64,000 bases of DNA from Agrocybe praecox (GCA_964017145.1 OZ024841.1:3472001-3536000); one strand, 5' to 3'; positions 10,166 through 23,914 are shown, numbered from the stretch's first letter. Translations and numbers: made by a program. Notes: generated by a model not told the origin, from the letters alone.

Positions 10166-11950
10166 GATTTCGCTATTTGGGCTATCCTACTACCCCTCTG
10201 TTCCTGTTATCATACCACTTACCCCGCCACTCCTGCTGTCCAGTCACCTCAATGTTTCCTTCACCCCACTATTTTCTTACCCTACCACTCCTGCTATCCC
10301 TTACCCTGCCTTTCCTACCGCCTCGCTAATCCTGCTACCCCATTATGCTATATTCCCGCTGTCCGGCGGCTAACGAGTTAGCACGCAATATATGTATTTT
10401 TTCAATAATAATAATATCCAAGCTGTTTTATCATATTAGTGATGATCTGCTGCCATTACCATTTGAGCCCGCATTGCGCCTCCTCCTACGTACATAGCTG
10501 CCCCAATTCCAGGGGTACCAGATAAACATACCAGGACCAGTGCCAATTTTACGAGGTTGGCTCGTTTCTTGCTAAGAGTCCCGGGTCGTGATATGAAAAT
10601 AGCCACAATCCCTTGGTCCATATATAATGAACAATCACGGACCATGTATCCAGCCACCTTTCGAGGCGCACAAATACATCAAACTTGAGCATCGTCTTTC
10701 TAGCCATAGTGGGCAATAAATCCTTTCAATTCTCACAGTTTAAATTTACCAATCCTCTGTTAGGAGGACGAGTCCATATATTGCTTGACCCCCCATTTTA
10801 GTATTTAGATTTTCCGTCTGAGACGCCGGGCCGCTCCCAGATTATATAAGGTTACCTGTTTTGGAAGCCTTGTCACAGCCACAACGGACTTCATGGTTTC
10901 GACAGTGTTTGCTCAATGTCTGGCAAGATTTGACCTGGTCCCGACACGACTGGGATGTTTAAAATACAAAGAAAGATTTTATGGTCAAATTATGGCTAAG
11001 CAATGGCTCCTTTTAAACAAATAATTCTATTTGATTTCGCTTTTAAGTCACTTGATGTACTCTTCGCTTTTGTAGAGGCGGCTCACATTCCCCTCATTGT
11101 TCCATCAAATCTACCACTGTATACCTCTTATTTTCACTTTTCTCACTGTTACAATAGTATTGTCGCTAGGCTCTAAAACCGATATCAAGATCGGCAGCTT
11201 TCCTTTTGGACAATCTGAACCGGCATCTTTTCGGCTTTTTATTTTTGGCACTGATGACCCTCGCACCTTACCTTTCATACTTATATGTTTACATGCAAGC
11301 ATAGATGGGCATACACTTTCCCGCAATTTATTTACTGCAGCTTCAAAGCTCCCACACGATTTTAAGTGGCGCAGCCGTGAGGGACCTCTGCTTCATTGCT
11401 TCTCCCTCTCCATAATTAACAAGGGCATTCTCGAGTAGTAATCAAGTTAATTGCACGCAGCTTACTAGTCATCATGGGAAACGCAATTTTCGGGCCTGAT
11501 TAGAACTTGCCCCAAAATTAAAGCCACCATCATATAGGGTAGATCCCAAAATATCTGAACTGAGCATGTGCGTGCAATTAAGCTGAACATGCTTTTTCTG
11601 GACATCGTGATAAGATAAGCTTTGTCTGTTTAATGACGCTTACCTTTTTCGAACATATTTCAAAGAGTTTCTCAGGATGCAATAAGCATGATCTGTCACT
11701 CCTAAATTTGGGGTATCGAGACTCACTCGCCGCGTCATGACATTCCTAATAAATGGGTGTCGCAGTATCGTCTCGATATAGGAAGTGAAGTTTGCTTCAT
11801 GGGCAGGAGAGACCCAGGCCGGACTAAAACCCAGAACTGGGCTTTCGCCCAAACTCTATCAAGCTAGCTACATATAAATATTTATCTACATTTATTCTGT
11901 GCTTAGCAAATGCGTCCGCAGATGTGACCCCCAAAGATTCGTCGTCTTAA
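10166..11950. other. Single-copy stretch, no confident gene
   Basis: The left part (10166-10370) is C/T-rich with CCACTCCTGCTATCC-like echoes of the minisatellite. A minus-strand frame at 10436-10657 ends in a small-residue, membrane-like run (LVKLALVLVCLSG, GIGAAMYVGGGAM). A plus-strand frame at 11097-11438 starts with a hydrophobic segment. Neither is recognised or supported by a second copy or splice structure, so both are left uncalled. Confidence 0.4.
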
Positions 11951-13470
11951 TTTTGTCCTTCTTCCTCTCCCACGAATGTTTTCCAACTAGTTTCTTCAAG
12001 TTTCGTCCTTAGGAACACTTGTCTTTAAATGGTGATGTAATTGGAGAATCAATGAACAAGAGATTCATTTGAGAAAAGAAAGAGGATCATCCGAATGCGA
12101 ACAGCGGAATATATCGTGTATAACAAGGGATGTACACAGCGGGTGCGTACGCGCGTATGGCTTTTTAGTATGTGTCGTCCGTCGCTTTCTCCACGCTGAT
12201 TTATTTAAAATGCTAGAATCTGCGAGCTTTCTCCCGTCCTTGCCTCCCGCACATCCTCGCCTGCTTTCTCCGTCGCTCAAAGTCTCTTTCTCGTGCACCC
12301 ACTGCCTCTTACTTGTGACTTTCCCATAAATTATTCACTCCCTTGTCTCCCTGTTGGTCATTTTCCGGCATATACGGTCGAAATACGGTGTCAGTCAAAG
12401 TCTTTCTTGCCGTCGTGCACCTCCCATCTCGCCTTCCGTGTCTCAGGCTTTCAGGACCACCTCGAAATCTGAAGTATTGAATAATACAAGTCGAGTTTCT
12501 CCTTAGGCTCTTTGGAAAAGGTTCATTGGAGAAGGAGCGTTGAAACGAATCCAAGAACACACAGAAAACAAACCGAACGGAATCGACTCGAGTGGAAAGA
12601 AATATTGGCGCTGACTTACGCCGGTGTACACACGATGGGAGCACCTGTGTGAGTGAGTTTTGCTCATCGCTCGCTCAGATCATATTCCTCAATTTCTCTG
12701 TCAGTCGCTGGGACTTTCCTTTCCTCGCTCGGAGTTCCAACGACATCACCCGTTCTCTTCTCTCGCTCACTGAATCACCGAACTAATAGCATGTACGATT
12801 GGACAAGAGCGACGGGGAACAGGCGAAAACCTACTCGGAGAACGCTAACTTTGATTAATGTGATGCCTTCGTTTTATCAGGTACATCTTCACTTTCTTTA
12901 GTTCTCCTCTCCTTCAAACTCGCGCCGGAGCCTCTTGGTTTGTTCGCCTCTTTGCCTCTTTCTTTTTGTTCAGTATCTCCCCTTGCTCTTCTTACATTTC
13001 CACCCCTATCCCCACTCCGCGCCACTCGTTATCCATACCATCGTAGGTGGCCTGCCGTTGCATATCACTTCATGTCATCTCGAGTCTCGAGTCTTTTCTC
13101 TCCCTCCTCTCTCCCTCCGTCTTCCGAACTTTCAAATCTAAGATCCCAGCGCGTGTCATCCCTCTCACATTCCCTATTTTCTTTTTATTCGATTCCATAC
13201 ACATCTTTCTGCGTTATTTTCGCTTTCCTCTCTTCTCCCCCTTCTTCCCATTTTCTTTTTTCGTCTGTCTCCTGGGATCCCTCACTCCCTCCCTTCATTC
13301 GTCTCGTTCCATTCCCCTTCCCTTCCTTCTGTCCCGTTCTCTGCTCTCCATTCCCCTCGTTCACGTCTTTTCTTCCGGTACCTCTTATGTTGACCACGAC
13401 ACAAATACGGATACGATACAGGTCTTAGGCCTTATTATCGACATCATCACTCATTCTATTTAGTCTCGTA
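11951..13470. repeat. Pyrimidine-rich arm (copy 1)
   Basis: C/T-rich plus strand carrying two landmarks shared with the other pyrimidine arms: GGGATGTACACAGCGGGTGC with GTCGTCCGTCGCTTTCTCC (about 12129-12195), and a second GTGTACACACGATGGGAG with CGCTCGCTCAGATCA (about 12625-12685). It ends with GGCCTTATTATCGACATCAT (about 13428). No NACHT gene follows this arm, unlike copies 2-4. Confidence 0.6.
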
Positions 13471-14560
13471 CGTACGGACACACTCAAAGCGCACAGCTGT
13501 AAATATCAAAATACCAAAAACATGCCGCTTGTCTAGAGAAAAATGTTTGGAATTAGAACGAACGAGTGAATCAAAAAAACGACGAGCGGAACTTGGACGC
13601 AGAATTCCACACAACGACGACGAGATAAAGCTAAGAGGACGTTGGTTGGGAGGTGTGAGAGAAACGAAGGGCAATGAGGAAATAACGACAAAAAGTGGGA
13701 AGTGGGAATACTGAGAGAAAGAGAGAGAGATGCGTCAAGAGTTTACCAGAGAAGTGACTTATAGACTCGGAGATAGATATAAGTAGCGGGCGTTAAATTC
13801 CGTGAGAGTGGTGTCTGACAGATTATGATACATCGAACACCGAACACCGAACATTATGTGAAGGCTAACAGAACGATGATTGTGAAATGACTTGGGAGCA
13901 AAAGATAGAGTTAGCACAGTTCGACGGAAGTGACACGAAACACGGAGAGGAGATGAACGGAATAAAACAGTTACAAGATACGGCCGGTATAGAGCGGAGA
14001 GAGAAGCAATTGAGGCAGAGGAGAAAGGAAAAAAAGGAGAGCACGATGGGGGATGGAAAAGTCGATAGAGGGGCAGAATGGGACGGGACGAGAAGGCAAT
14101 GGATATAGAAGATGCGTATATGTACAAAAGACGACGACAATGAGAGAGGTAAAAGGAAAATCAGAGAGGTGGAAAAAATTATCGAAGGTGAAACAGAGAC
14201 GGGGGATATGTTTGAACAATTACGGAAGCGAATATAACAGGGGCGATCCGACGCAAAGAAATAACGCGCACCATAGCCGCATGGAATGACTTCACCAAAT
14301 AGCGATGACGACGAATGGAAGATGGAAAGACAGACGTGAGTGAAGGTGAATGATCCGACGGAAAGACATAGGGATTTGATCCGAACCCTAACCCGAAATG
14401 ACATCACGTACGTTCGTATTCGAATTTCGACCATCAGCTTGTCTTTTCCTTCCTTTTTCTCAACTATTTTCTTCGATCTGAATCCTACGCGTCAAGTTGC
14501 TGAATGCGCGAGTCATTGGACGAAATGTATAAAAGCATCGGAGGATGCACATTAAATGAA
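13471..14560. repeat. Purine-rich arm with CCCTAACCC core (copy 2)
   Basis: A/G-rich DNA ending in TTTGATCCGAACCCTAACCC at about 14376, followed by ACATCACGTACGTTCGTAT. A short C/T-rich stretch then leads into the first kinase pseudogene. Confidence 0.65.
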
Positions 14561-14649
14561 ACGAAATGACGCATAACAAAGTGAAACGACCAAGATGGAG
14601 GATATTGCTGAGGAGGACGAAGTAATATGGGAGTGGGATGGTGGTGGCG

Positions 14650-17268
14650 CAGGGAGGACACGCGTATAACGCCATGCCAATACCCCGATACAGAGTTCGC
14701 CGGCGCCTCTAGGCTCATCTTATAGACGCCAACAGCAACGCGCCACCGTTGCTCTTTCTCGGAACCAGTGGAATCACCAGCAGAGCCGGCCAGTACCCAG
14801 CTGCCCATACACGTCGAACCATCCCCAAATCTGGGCCGTATTTGCTCTTGCATACCAGTTTGGAAAGGTCAAGCTCGGTCTAGCGACAGTACCATTAGAA
14901 TGAGGTCTTAAAGGTGTGTTTTCTTACTCCTATCTTTTCCTTTTTCGTGGATGGCCCAAGGCCCGGCGCCCATGCATCATGGGCCATCTTCTTGCATTCA
15001 ACGCTATCATTCACATGTATTACTGCGAATAAATTTTATTCATCCTCTCCGTTTTTTCTATCCTATCTGGACCTCCATTCTCGCGCTTTGTTGGCGCCAG
15101 CATTTGTGGCAGAGGACCCGCAGCATACGTTCGTTTCTACCTTCAAGCAACCATTTTTTTTTCGTTCTCTTTTCTTACGCACCAACCTGCGATGCTTCTT
15201 TTCAAAATTATTTTACTGACTATTATTCCTTCTCCGTGCGCAGACGCCCGAATTGTCCGACTATACGAACCCGACAAATACATCGGTATACTCCTGGAAT
15301 ACGCCTCTTGAGGCGAACTAATCGATCACATCCTCGCGCACCGATACCTGCGCGAAAAATACGCAGCTAAACTCTTCTCCCGAATCGTGGTGTCTGCCTA
15401 CATCCACCAAAAAAGGAATCCTCCATCGCAGAGCGCGGAGCCATCGTTCGGGGGCGATAATGCGTCGTCCAATATCGTTCCGCCGGTTGTTACCATCGCC
15501 GTCGCTGGTTAGACCAGCACCACTGTACCCAGGCCACTCGTAGCTGTTCGACTCAACCAGAATACCTATATAAGAGTTCGCCCTCGTCACTCGCTACTGG
15601 CATCGTCAGCGACCCATTCACATCGCTCCTCACTTTCCCTCCACTTTATATCGTTTCCAAGCGGGCTCGTAATGAACCTCAGCCCGCTACACTACTAAAT
15701 AGGAACATGCAGACATACCATCCAGGTCGAATACGATTCGGAGCCAAAGGAACGAGGAAGGAGACAGTCGGGTGTGGGTAGGCCCAAGGGGTCTACTACT
15801 GCAAGGAAAGAGAAGGAGAAGACCGTCCCTAGCCTGCCTTCAGCACCAGCACTAGTTCCAGGTCCACCAACAGCTTATCGTGTTCCTACGGTTTCAAGTG
15901 CACTATCCCCAACACCAGCACCAGCACCTGGGTCGCTTCCTCCTATCCAGATTCCAGCGACGACGGCTCCGGTTGTTCCTGCCACGCCGTTCCTGCAGTT
16001 TGCGCCGAACAAAACTCAGATACTTCATGAGTTAGTAATGCTCAAGGAGCGGGCCATAAGAGGAGGAAATCGAGCTTTAATATTTTGGTGGCAAAGATGC
16101 TGGGGCCAGCGCGAAAGAGGGTACTGGAAGTCCGAGCATCAGTGCTACGTCAAGTACCGCATCGGAGGCGTCTCAGCCTGATTCGCCTATGGATCCTACG
16201 AATGACGGAGAGAAGAAGGGCAAGACGAAGGTGAAGGAGAAGAGAGAGGAGGAGGGAAAAGGGTACGAGTGGGAGGATGAGCACCCTTCGCGTTATGGGT
16301 GAGCCTCTCAGCAGGTCCATTAAGAGGCGGTCTCAGAACCAGAAGACGCCAATTAGCTCTGTGTATCCCGCGGGCACCACTACCGCCGTACCAGCTACAG
16401 CCGAGAATGCCAACGCGAGTTTGCACCGACCACCAATGCCCACGTCTATGCCATTCCCACCTGGTGCAGCGGCACGCTCGACGTCCATGGATGCAGAGCC
16501 TCGTTGCTCCTCCTGTGCAGATGGTGGTTACCACTCCAACTTCGCGCGTTTCGCGCCCTGGACCTCCCACACCTGTTCGCAGCGAGACGGCTGCTGCTGC
16601 TGTACCCACTATAGCTACCACACCCGTTGCATCTTCCTTGGTTTCTAGGTGCAGGAGTAATGTTGCTATGGGCAGCAGGGACCCCAAACATCAACGACAG
16701 ACGTCGACGTCGTCGAACAGGCTTGGTACCTTTGATGGGCTCAATCCGTCTCCGTCGTGGCAAGCACAGCAACAACAGCAATACCAACAGCATTCTGTCC
16801 CACCTCATCCTTACGTTCAACTGCGTACCCATCACAGTGCGGTGGATCAAACGACAATCATTACAAGGCCACCACGGGTTATGTCCTCCTGGACAGGGGT
16901 CGTTCCCTTTTACCACTGCCTCTGGTTCTGGCGCGGTTGGACCAGCATATGACGATCCATCGCAGGACGTTGAGGATGAAGTGCGGTTCTGCGTCGAGCT
17001 GACGAGGTTGGATAGCTTGTATGATACGTTGAGGCAGTATGTATTCTTTTCTTTCTTTTCTTCGATTTTTCTTTTCCGATTTCTCTTCGTTCTTTTCGAT
17101 CTGCATTTTCTGCTGGTGTCGAGACCGAGTTTTCACATCAACAGTTTGCTCCTTCTTATTTTCTTCTCCCCGTGTTTTCACCTTTTGTCCGGGCCATCAA
17201 TTACATATACATTTATTTTTATTTTTTTCATTTACAGGCTTGTGGACCTTTCGGCTACTCATGCCTAG
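14650..17268 (+). pseudogene. KIN4/SNF1-like Ser/Thr kinase pseudogene K1
   Basis: Degenerate copy of a CAMK-type protein kinase gene. Around 15245-15420 the frame reads ARIVRLYEPDKYIGILLEYAS, then TGA at 15309-15311 where Gly of GGEL is expected, then GELIDHILAHRYLREKYAAK: kinase subdomains IV-VI. Upstream, 14740-14860 matches the N-terminal region of the other copies. Downstream are Pro/Ala-rich linkers (15774-16010, starting MGRPKGSTT, an AT-hook-like GRPKG), a Gln-rich stretch (FDGLNPSPSWQAQQQQQ), VFPFTTASGSGAVGPAYDDP-like C-terminal sequence (frame-broken) and a last exon ending RLVDLSATHA at 17268 behind an intron (about 17039-17237). Several frame changes separate these pieces and the catalytic loop is missing, so the copy cannot make a kinase. 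Confidence 0.75.
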
Positions 17269-18470
17269 ATGGCGAACGAATAGAACATACACCCTTACCA
17301 AGAACCCAGCATCGTCGATAATTGGCCATCTCTTACCCAGGATTTCAAATTTTCATCACCCTCCACAATCATCTCTTTATTGTTGTCGTCGTCACCCTAT
17401 GCACCTATGTCATCCGTCCGTCCATCCATGACCTATAGCCATGCCTACATACACGCTCACTCACACTCGGACCGACATTCGCTTTCATAAACTCCTGCAA
17501 TTTCGAACAGACATGCACCCACAAACTCAACAGTCGACACATCTGTCCTACCTCTATAAAAAAACATATAGAGGCTTGCGTGCGCTGCCACGTCACATTC
17601 AGTTCCGACTCATTCGTAACTTCGGGCTGTCGGTATTCGAGGATGGTGTCGCGGGGATTTAATTGATATACGAAGGAATAGGGATCCGCGAAGAAGATCT
17701 AGCACGTCCTGGTTGGCGGAGGAGGATGGCGGTGGAAAGATGGATATAAAACCGTCGGAGCTAGGAGGGATAATCTGAGGCGGTGGATAGCTGGTGATCG
17801 CAGTCGTGATTGGGGACGAGGGGCGATTTTTTTTTTCTTTTTTCAAATTGCTTTCGCGACGCGCTTGATCTAGGTACTTTTTCGATATCTGGCGCCGGAT
17901 TTCTGTTTTCCAATATCTGTATTTTTCTTTTTTTATGTTTCGTTTCTCTCTTTCTTTCTTCGTCTTTTCATTCCTCTGATAACTTTCTTGTGGACCTTGC
18001 TGTCTGTTCTGTATCACTTTTCTCCTTTTCTTCCTCTCCACCAACAAAAATTATCGTGTCTGTATCGTAGTTCGGACTTTTCCTTTTCCTTTCTTCTCTC
18101 TCGTACATCTGATTTCTTTTTTCTCATGATATCCACCATATATCCGAGCGGAGGGCTCTTATGTTCTGGTTTCTTCTCTTACTCCCGCTTTCCGTCGTCG
18201 GCGTAGGACAAACAATGCCCCATCCGTTCGCCATCGCCATCGTCACCATTATCATTCCAACATGATTCCTCTTTGCGTATAATATACTTACTACCTTTTT
18301 CTACTTCTTTTTTATTTATTTTTACTTTATAACCTAATGGTTAAATAATTGTCTGATTCGGTTTCTTTATAAACTTTTTTTTCACGCGCCACTTCCAAGT
18401 TCCAGCCTTCATTTACCACCTACGCCTCTCCGTCGTCGTTCCTAATTCAATTCAATTCACTCATTCTATT
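17269..18470. other. 3' flank of kinase pseudogene K1
   Basis: Begins with ACCAAGAACCCAGCATCGTC and CATCACCCTCCAC, shared with the sequence after K3 (47891 onward), so it belonged to the kinase gene's 3' region. The right part (17820-18320) is T-rich with short C/T words. No gene seen. Confidence 0.5.
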
Positions 18471-19689
18471 GATCACAGAACCGCCCGAGCAACGTCTTGC
18501 CAATGTCAATCCGCGCCTGCGACATATATACATATTTATTCGAACCAAACTCCAAGTGCACCTTGAGAAACAGAGGAACATTAAGTCTTTGACGCAAATG
18601 ATTATATGACAGCGCGTAGGCCAGCCATATAATGTGAAGGCGGACGAAAGACGACAGGGAACGAGAAGGTTCAAGGCTCATGTACATATGCATGTACGAG
18701 GATCAGGGAGAGCAGTACAGCAAGAGAAGGACGGAAACGAGGAGTATAGCTAGATTCGTTCGCGTGGTCATGAAGACGGGGAAAGGTGGGGACCATAGAA
18801 GCGAGATCAGAGAAGTAATAGCTGATAAATGCTAAATAAGAGATATATAGCGTAGGAGAGTGTCTTTTACATTAGTAAATGGGTACGTATAAAGCGATAT
18901 GTAGAGTGGAACTGCAAAAAAGACACAGCGATGGAGCAAAACAATTGATGCGGATGCGGATGTACAAGAACGAGGACAGGGGAGGAAAGCGAAAAGAACC
19001 TGAGGGAAGTGTGAAAAGGCGCGGCCGAGAGAAGAGATACAAAGAGGCGAGGCGAATGGGAAAGAAAGTATCGAAGAAGAGAAGGAAGACAAATCGCAAG
19101 TAAATTGACAAAGGGTGAAAAAAAGGAGGAGGGTGTTCTGGTGAGCGTGAGCCCATGGGTACCGCAAATGGGAAGGCATTGATCAAGGGGAGCGGAGGAT
19201 ATCATGAGCACGACAGCAGAGCGTTCAAGAGACCGTTAATCAGAGACGGAGTGAGAACGACGAGTGGGGTGAACACAAAAGCAAAGGGCAAACAAGAAAA
19301 ACAGACGAGGCGAGGCGCAGGGAGAACCTAATCTTACGATTTACGTCGTTCGATACATGTTGCAAAGATTGAAGGAATACAGCAAGAGAAGCAAGGAAAA
19401 AATAATTGACACCGCTAAAACATTTGGGTAATTATGAAAGCAGGGAGTAGGGCAAGGAAGACAACACGATGAAATCGGACAGCATTGAACGGCCCTGCGT
19501 CACGGAAGGGAGAGGGAGGGCGGTACGGAAGAGACAATGAATGGATAGGAGCCCAGTCATGCACACGACAGCAGCAGGACGAAGGAAGGGACTAAGCGAA
19601 CATAGGTACGGTCCCGAACGTTTTGATCCGAACCCTAACCCGATATGGCATCGTATATGTTCGTCGTTATTTTGTCTCTTCTTTTCTTC
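18471..19689. repeat. Purine-rich arm with CCCTAACCC core (copy 3)
   Basis: The stretch 18950-19620 is near-identical by eye to 30805-31540 (shared GGATGTACAAGAACGAGGAC and GGCGCGGCCGAGAGAAGAGA type words). The core TTTTGATCCGAACCCTAACC starts at about 19620, followed by GATATGGCATCGTATATGTT. Confidence 0.65.
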
Positions 19690-21334
19690 AACTTGGCATT
19701 ATTGAAAACAGCGTCATGGAATCGAAGGAAACATTGTTTATAGCGGGGGATGTACACACTGAGTGCGTATAGCTTTTTGGTACGTGTCGTCCTTCGCTCT
19801 CTGCTCGCTGATCTGTTACAAATTCTAGAGATGGCAACCCCTTCTCCGTCTTTTCCTCTCTTACTCCTTCCTCTTCCTTCAAAGTTTCTATCTCATGGGC
19901 CCACTTCCGCTTACTGGCGTCCTTTTCCATCAATCATGCATTGACATTCCATTCTCTCCCCGTTGTTCCCTCTTCCCCTACAGTAAACGTCGTGCACCCC
20001 TCATCTCGCCTTCTGTCTCTCGAACTCTCGGCACTGCCGCGACATCTGAAGTACTAAATGATACATGTCTGTATGGCCATTAGAGAAGGCGTTGGAAAGA
20101 TCCGAAGCACGAACATGAAACGAACCGAATTCAAATCGAATGGAAGGAAATATCATTAGTGACTTACGGGGTATACACACTGGGTGTTTATACTGGTGAG
20201 TCTTGGCTGTCGCTCATTCTTATCACATTCCTCGACTGTGCTGTCAGTCACAACCCTCTCCGTTCTTTTCCCTCTGTCTCTGAGCCTCGAGTCCATCGTT
20301 TGTTCCGTCCTTATCTCGCTTGCTCTCCGTCACTCCAAAGCTCTCCGTCCTCTCGTCCCACTGACAAGCTGATAACATGTACAAATTTCCGAGGGCAGTC
20401 GGAAATAGACGAATACACACTCAAAATATACTACCTTGGATTGACGCAATGACTGTGTTATATTAGACACCATTTCTTTGTCCTCGCGCCTCCCTATTCT
20501 AGCCTGTTTTTCTTGGTCTGTTCACTTCTTGGCTTCTCTCTTTCCGTTCTGCCTTGCGCTTTCTTCTCTCTTTCCCACCATTTCCCTCCTATCATCATTT
20601 CACGTCCGTTTTCAACCCCTCATTAACAATTTATCGAAGGTGACCAGTGAACATGCCATTTCCTGCCCCTACATGCCATCCCGTCTCTTTTCTCCCATTT
20701 CTCTCTTTTCTCTACATTCTCTCGCCTTCCGTCACTAGAGCTGTCAAACCCCATATCTCGGCGCGTGTCATTCGTCCCTCCTTTTCTCTTCGCATATTAT
20801 CCCATTACGCACCTATCTTCCCCCATTACGCCCGCTTCCATCTCTTCTCTGTTTGCATCTATTTTCTATTTTCTTTCTCTAAGCTCCTTCCCCTCATTTG
20901 TCTCGTTCCCTTCTCGTTCAAATACTCCTTCTCTCTCTTGATTCATTCAAATCATCTCGCATGCACGCACATACGAAAAACACCAGAATATAAATATCAG
21001 TATTGCAAAAATACGAAAACATGTTTGGATCAATATGTTTGGACTAGAACGAACGGGTGAATGAGAAAATGGCGAACGGAACACGGACGGGGAATGCTAC
21101 GTGACGCGGTGAGGACAATGGGAGAGGAAGCAAAAGTACAGTTAGGAAGGGGACAAAAGGATGCAAAGAAACTTATCAATAGCGAGAAGAAACACACAGT
21201 ATAAAATAAGAAAGGATGCCGTGAGGATGGAAGGATGAAAATAAGAGGTAACATCATGAATCTGCAAATTACCGAGGATCAGTACATAGTGGATGAATGA
21301 TGCACAAATATCATTACAATTACCTTTAGTCATC
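19690..21334. repeat. Pyrimidine-rich arm and N2 3' flank (copy 2)
   Basis: C/T-rich arm with GGGGGATGTACACACTGAGT (about 19745) and GTATACACACTGGGTGTTTA (about 20170); the run 20360-21000 parallels 32240-33000. From 21000 it turns A/G-rich and continues as the 3' flank of N2, including AAGAGGTAACATCATGAATC shared with the N3 flank. No coding seen. Confidence 0.6.
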
Positions 21335-23914
21335 TCATGTGGCAGAGAGACCATCATCCAACCCAGCCCCGACTCGATCAAGGTAAGTAGTTATTGCTCG
21401 GCGTGCCCGACGGCTGAGTTTGGGGAACATCATTGACATTTTTGCAAAACATTTAGTTCTGCAAAGATCGACAAGTATAGGAAACCTGGCTGCCAGTGGA
21501 AGTATCTGAGGAAGATCTTCCAGGAATTCCTTGTATTTGAACCACAACTGCTTGTCTGATTCAAACAGTCCGAGTTTCCATTGTATTGATTCCTGGACGG
21601 ATTGTACCGGGAAGATTTCGCATAGACCTGCATTGATGAGCTTTGCATACAGAACTAAATGGATAGATCGTTGGCTGCGGCTGGAAGAGTATTGACCAAG
21701 AAGAACAAGTTTGTTTGGAAGGTCGTGTGATGATGTTCGCCTATGCCACTTCCAGGGACACATCCATCGCTTTTTCCTATCAATCCAATGTAGTTTGAGG
21801 TGTGATTCAGCTTGTTGGTTTGTATGTGAGGCATCAACCAGAAAGGTAAGACAATGGACTGCCGCTTTAGATGTTATGTGTGATTTTTCCTCGTCACTGA
21901 GAGGGATCAAGAATGTGTCATGGAAGCGAATGAAATAAAAGGCGCTTCCTAGGCCTTTTAATGGAAAATAATTTAGACCTGGGACCCGAAGTTGGTTTAT
22001 AGCAAAGATGTAATGCACCTCCCAATCATTGTTGTATTGATTACGAAGCTCAAAGAGGGCCAAGTTGTAAAATGTTAGAGCATGGTTGTGATAGGTGCCT
22101 ACTGAAAGATGCCCGTCATCCTCCTAAAGAAAAAAAAAAGCGATGTAAATATTTAGCTTCCCATACAAATCAATATGTAGAAATTCTTACAAGATCAAAC
22201 ATGATTCCAAACAGGTTGTTAAGAAACATATCTTCCACATCTTCCCAAACCTGCTGTTGAAAAAGGCTTTTGCAGTAAAGTTTCATGGGGAAATTGGTCG
22301 CAGCAATAAAAAATGCTGCATAACTGGGTTCAAACCAATCAGATTCAGGGATTTTAAGATCAAAAGGTTCAAGCATAGTGTTGTATCCTGCATCAGACGG
22401 GCATCGTGGGCCATTATATCCCTCTAGCAGTACAGTGTAGTCAGAATAATAGCATGTTTTTCTTGCATGATGAAAGTTCTGACCTGAGAATAGCTCAAGT
22501 AATCGAAGAAGATGCCCCGCATGTGTCTCTGCTCGATTTTTTGCAAGGTCCTTTGACCGGTGTGCGTCAAATAGAAAGTCTCCGAAGGACTTGTGAAGCA
22601 GAGTTGCTATTCGATAACCCATCCGTACAACGGCCGTGAGATCGGACAACACAACCTCTGCTTTCCCGTCCTCAAGATTAAGACATACATCAATGGCTGA
22701 GGCAGTCATATCACCATATAAGGCAAGGAATGCCATTATATCCGCAGATAGTGATGAATCTTCTGTGCTATTCAATAAATGCATATAGAGAGCATCGAGC
22801 TGTGCGAAAGGCAGGTCCTTGAAAGGAGGGCGGAGGCCAAGCACAGCATCCAGACGCTGATGAGGCCGATGACGGGGGGAATTGAGATATCCAACTACTG
22901 TCTTCGCATACACAAACTGGCCGGAAGACTTGTACACGAGCTCAGTGATCTGGTCCGTGGGAGGCCAGTGAGGAGGTATGGAATCCTTGAATATATGACC
23001 TTCACAAATCTCAGCAAATTTATCGCAGAGATAGAGCCGAATATCATAATTCGAACTGTAGTCGTCTCCCAGGAATACTTTGAATAGTGTCGAATTCAAC
23101 TTTTGCGAATTAAATGTGGTGGATATGTTGCTCTCCGGACGGCTCAAGACAAGAATGCGAATTGGAAGTGGGGAAATGGTGATGATGTGATGTAAAGATT
23201 CTAATATATCTTGTTGGCTTGCTTTGTCCACGCACTCGTCGAGGCCGTCTAGGACAATTAACTTGGGTGCGGTTTGAGGTGAATTGGTGTAGATTGCATT
23301 TAACGGATCTATGACAAGGGCCGTGAACTGAGTACGCAAAGACTGGGTGGAAATAAGTGGATCACACTCGATAAAGTCACAGACGAGCCTCCGGAAATGG
23401 GAGTTTCGAGCACATATCTGGTACGAAATTGTCGGCACGAGTGATTTTGAGTGGTTCCGTGTGGAATCGCTCGCGCCAAAGAAAAAACTGGCAAGTAGTG
23501 TTCCCTCCTTGGCGCAGCGTTCGCATACGCTTCTCCCAATCGCGGATTTGCCAGCTCCTGCGGCTCCAGTTACCCATGTGATGAATTTATCGCGATTTTG
23601 TTCGTCCAACCCTGCTACCCAGTCCACGAGTGTTTGGATAATTGCGACCCTAGTTCCCGGATGGCATTTTGGAGGATCAACGATGTGCCCCGAGTTGTGC
23701 AGGGCATTGGGTGCGGCAGCTTCAACCAAACGATCAAATCCACCTGAAAATAATATTCCATGTAAAGGATGTATGCGCTATATCGTAAGCCATACGTACT
23801 CTTTTCCCCGGTGTGAACATGGGTCGAACTGCTGTGCATCGTAAATGATCCTCCAGCGACGACGACCTTTGAAGACCCAAAGAAAGATGCAGAGGTTGGT
23901 GGTATATCAGACAT
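21335..23914 (-). CDS. NACHT NTPase / NLR-like protein N2, 818 aa
   Basis: Paralogue of N1. Exons are 23914-23800, 23743-22191 and 22123-21335. The first intron (56 nt, GTACGTATGG...TTTTCAG) is not a multiple of three, so here it must be removed to join THVHTGEK to GGFDRLVEAAAPN. The second (67 nt) has a GTAAGA donor. Walker A GAAGAGKSAIG and Walker B LIVLDGLDEC are intact, as is ILVLSRPE. The C-terminal exon (263 aa) begins EDDGHL, has a divergent middle after LYAKL, then the conserved LPLAARFPILVDLCRTKC and ends GAGLDDG plus LSAT. Compared with N1 it lacks about ten residues in the region 430-460 and has a single C-terminal block. It looks intact; expression is unknown. Confidence 0.85.

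Noticed and set aside
12935..13463. Plus-strand open frames in pyrimidine-rich arms (also 20478-21060, 32551-32985, 51216-51554, 52514-52919, 59844-60131)
   Set aside because: Same composition artefact in the other orientation; not conserved as protein between copies.
14914..15370. Separate plus-strand genes inside kinase pseudogene introns
   Set aside because: These frames cover intron sequence and out-of-frame kinase exons; K1-K3 comparison shows the kinase frame lies elsewhere.
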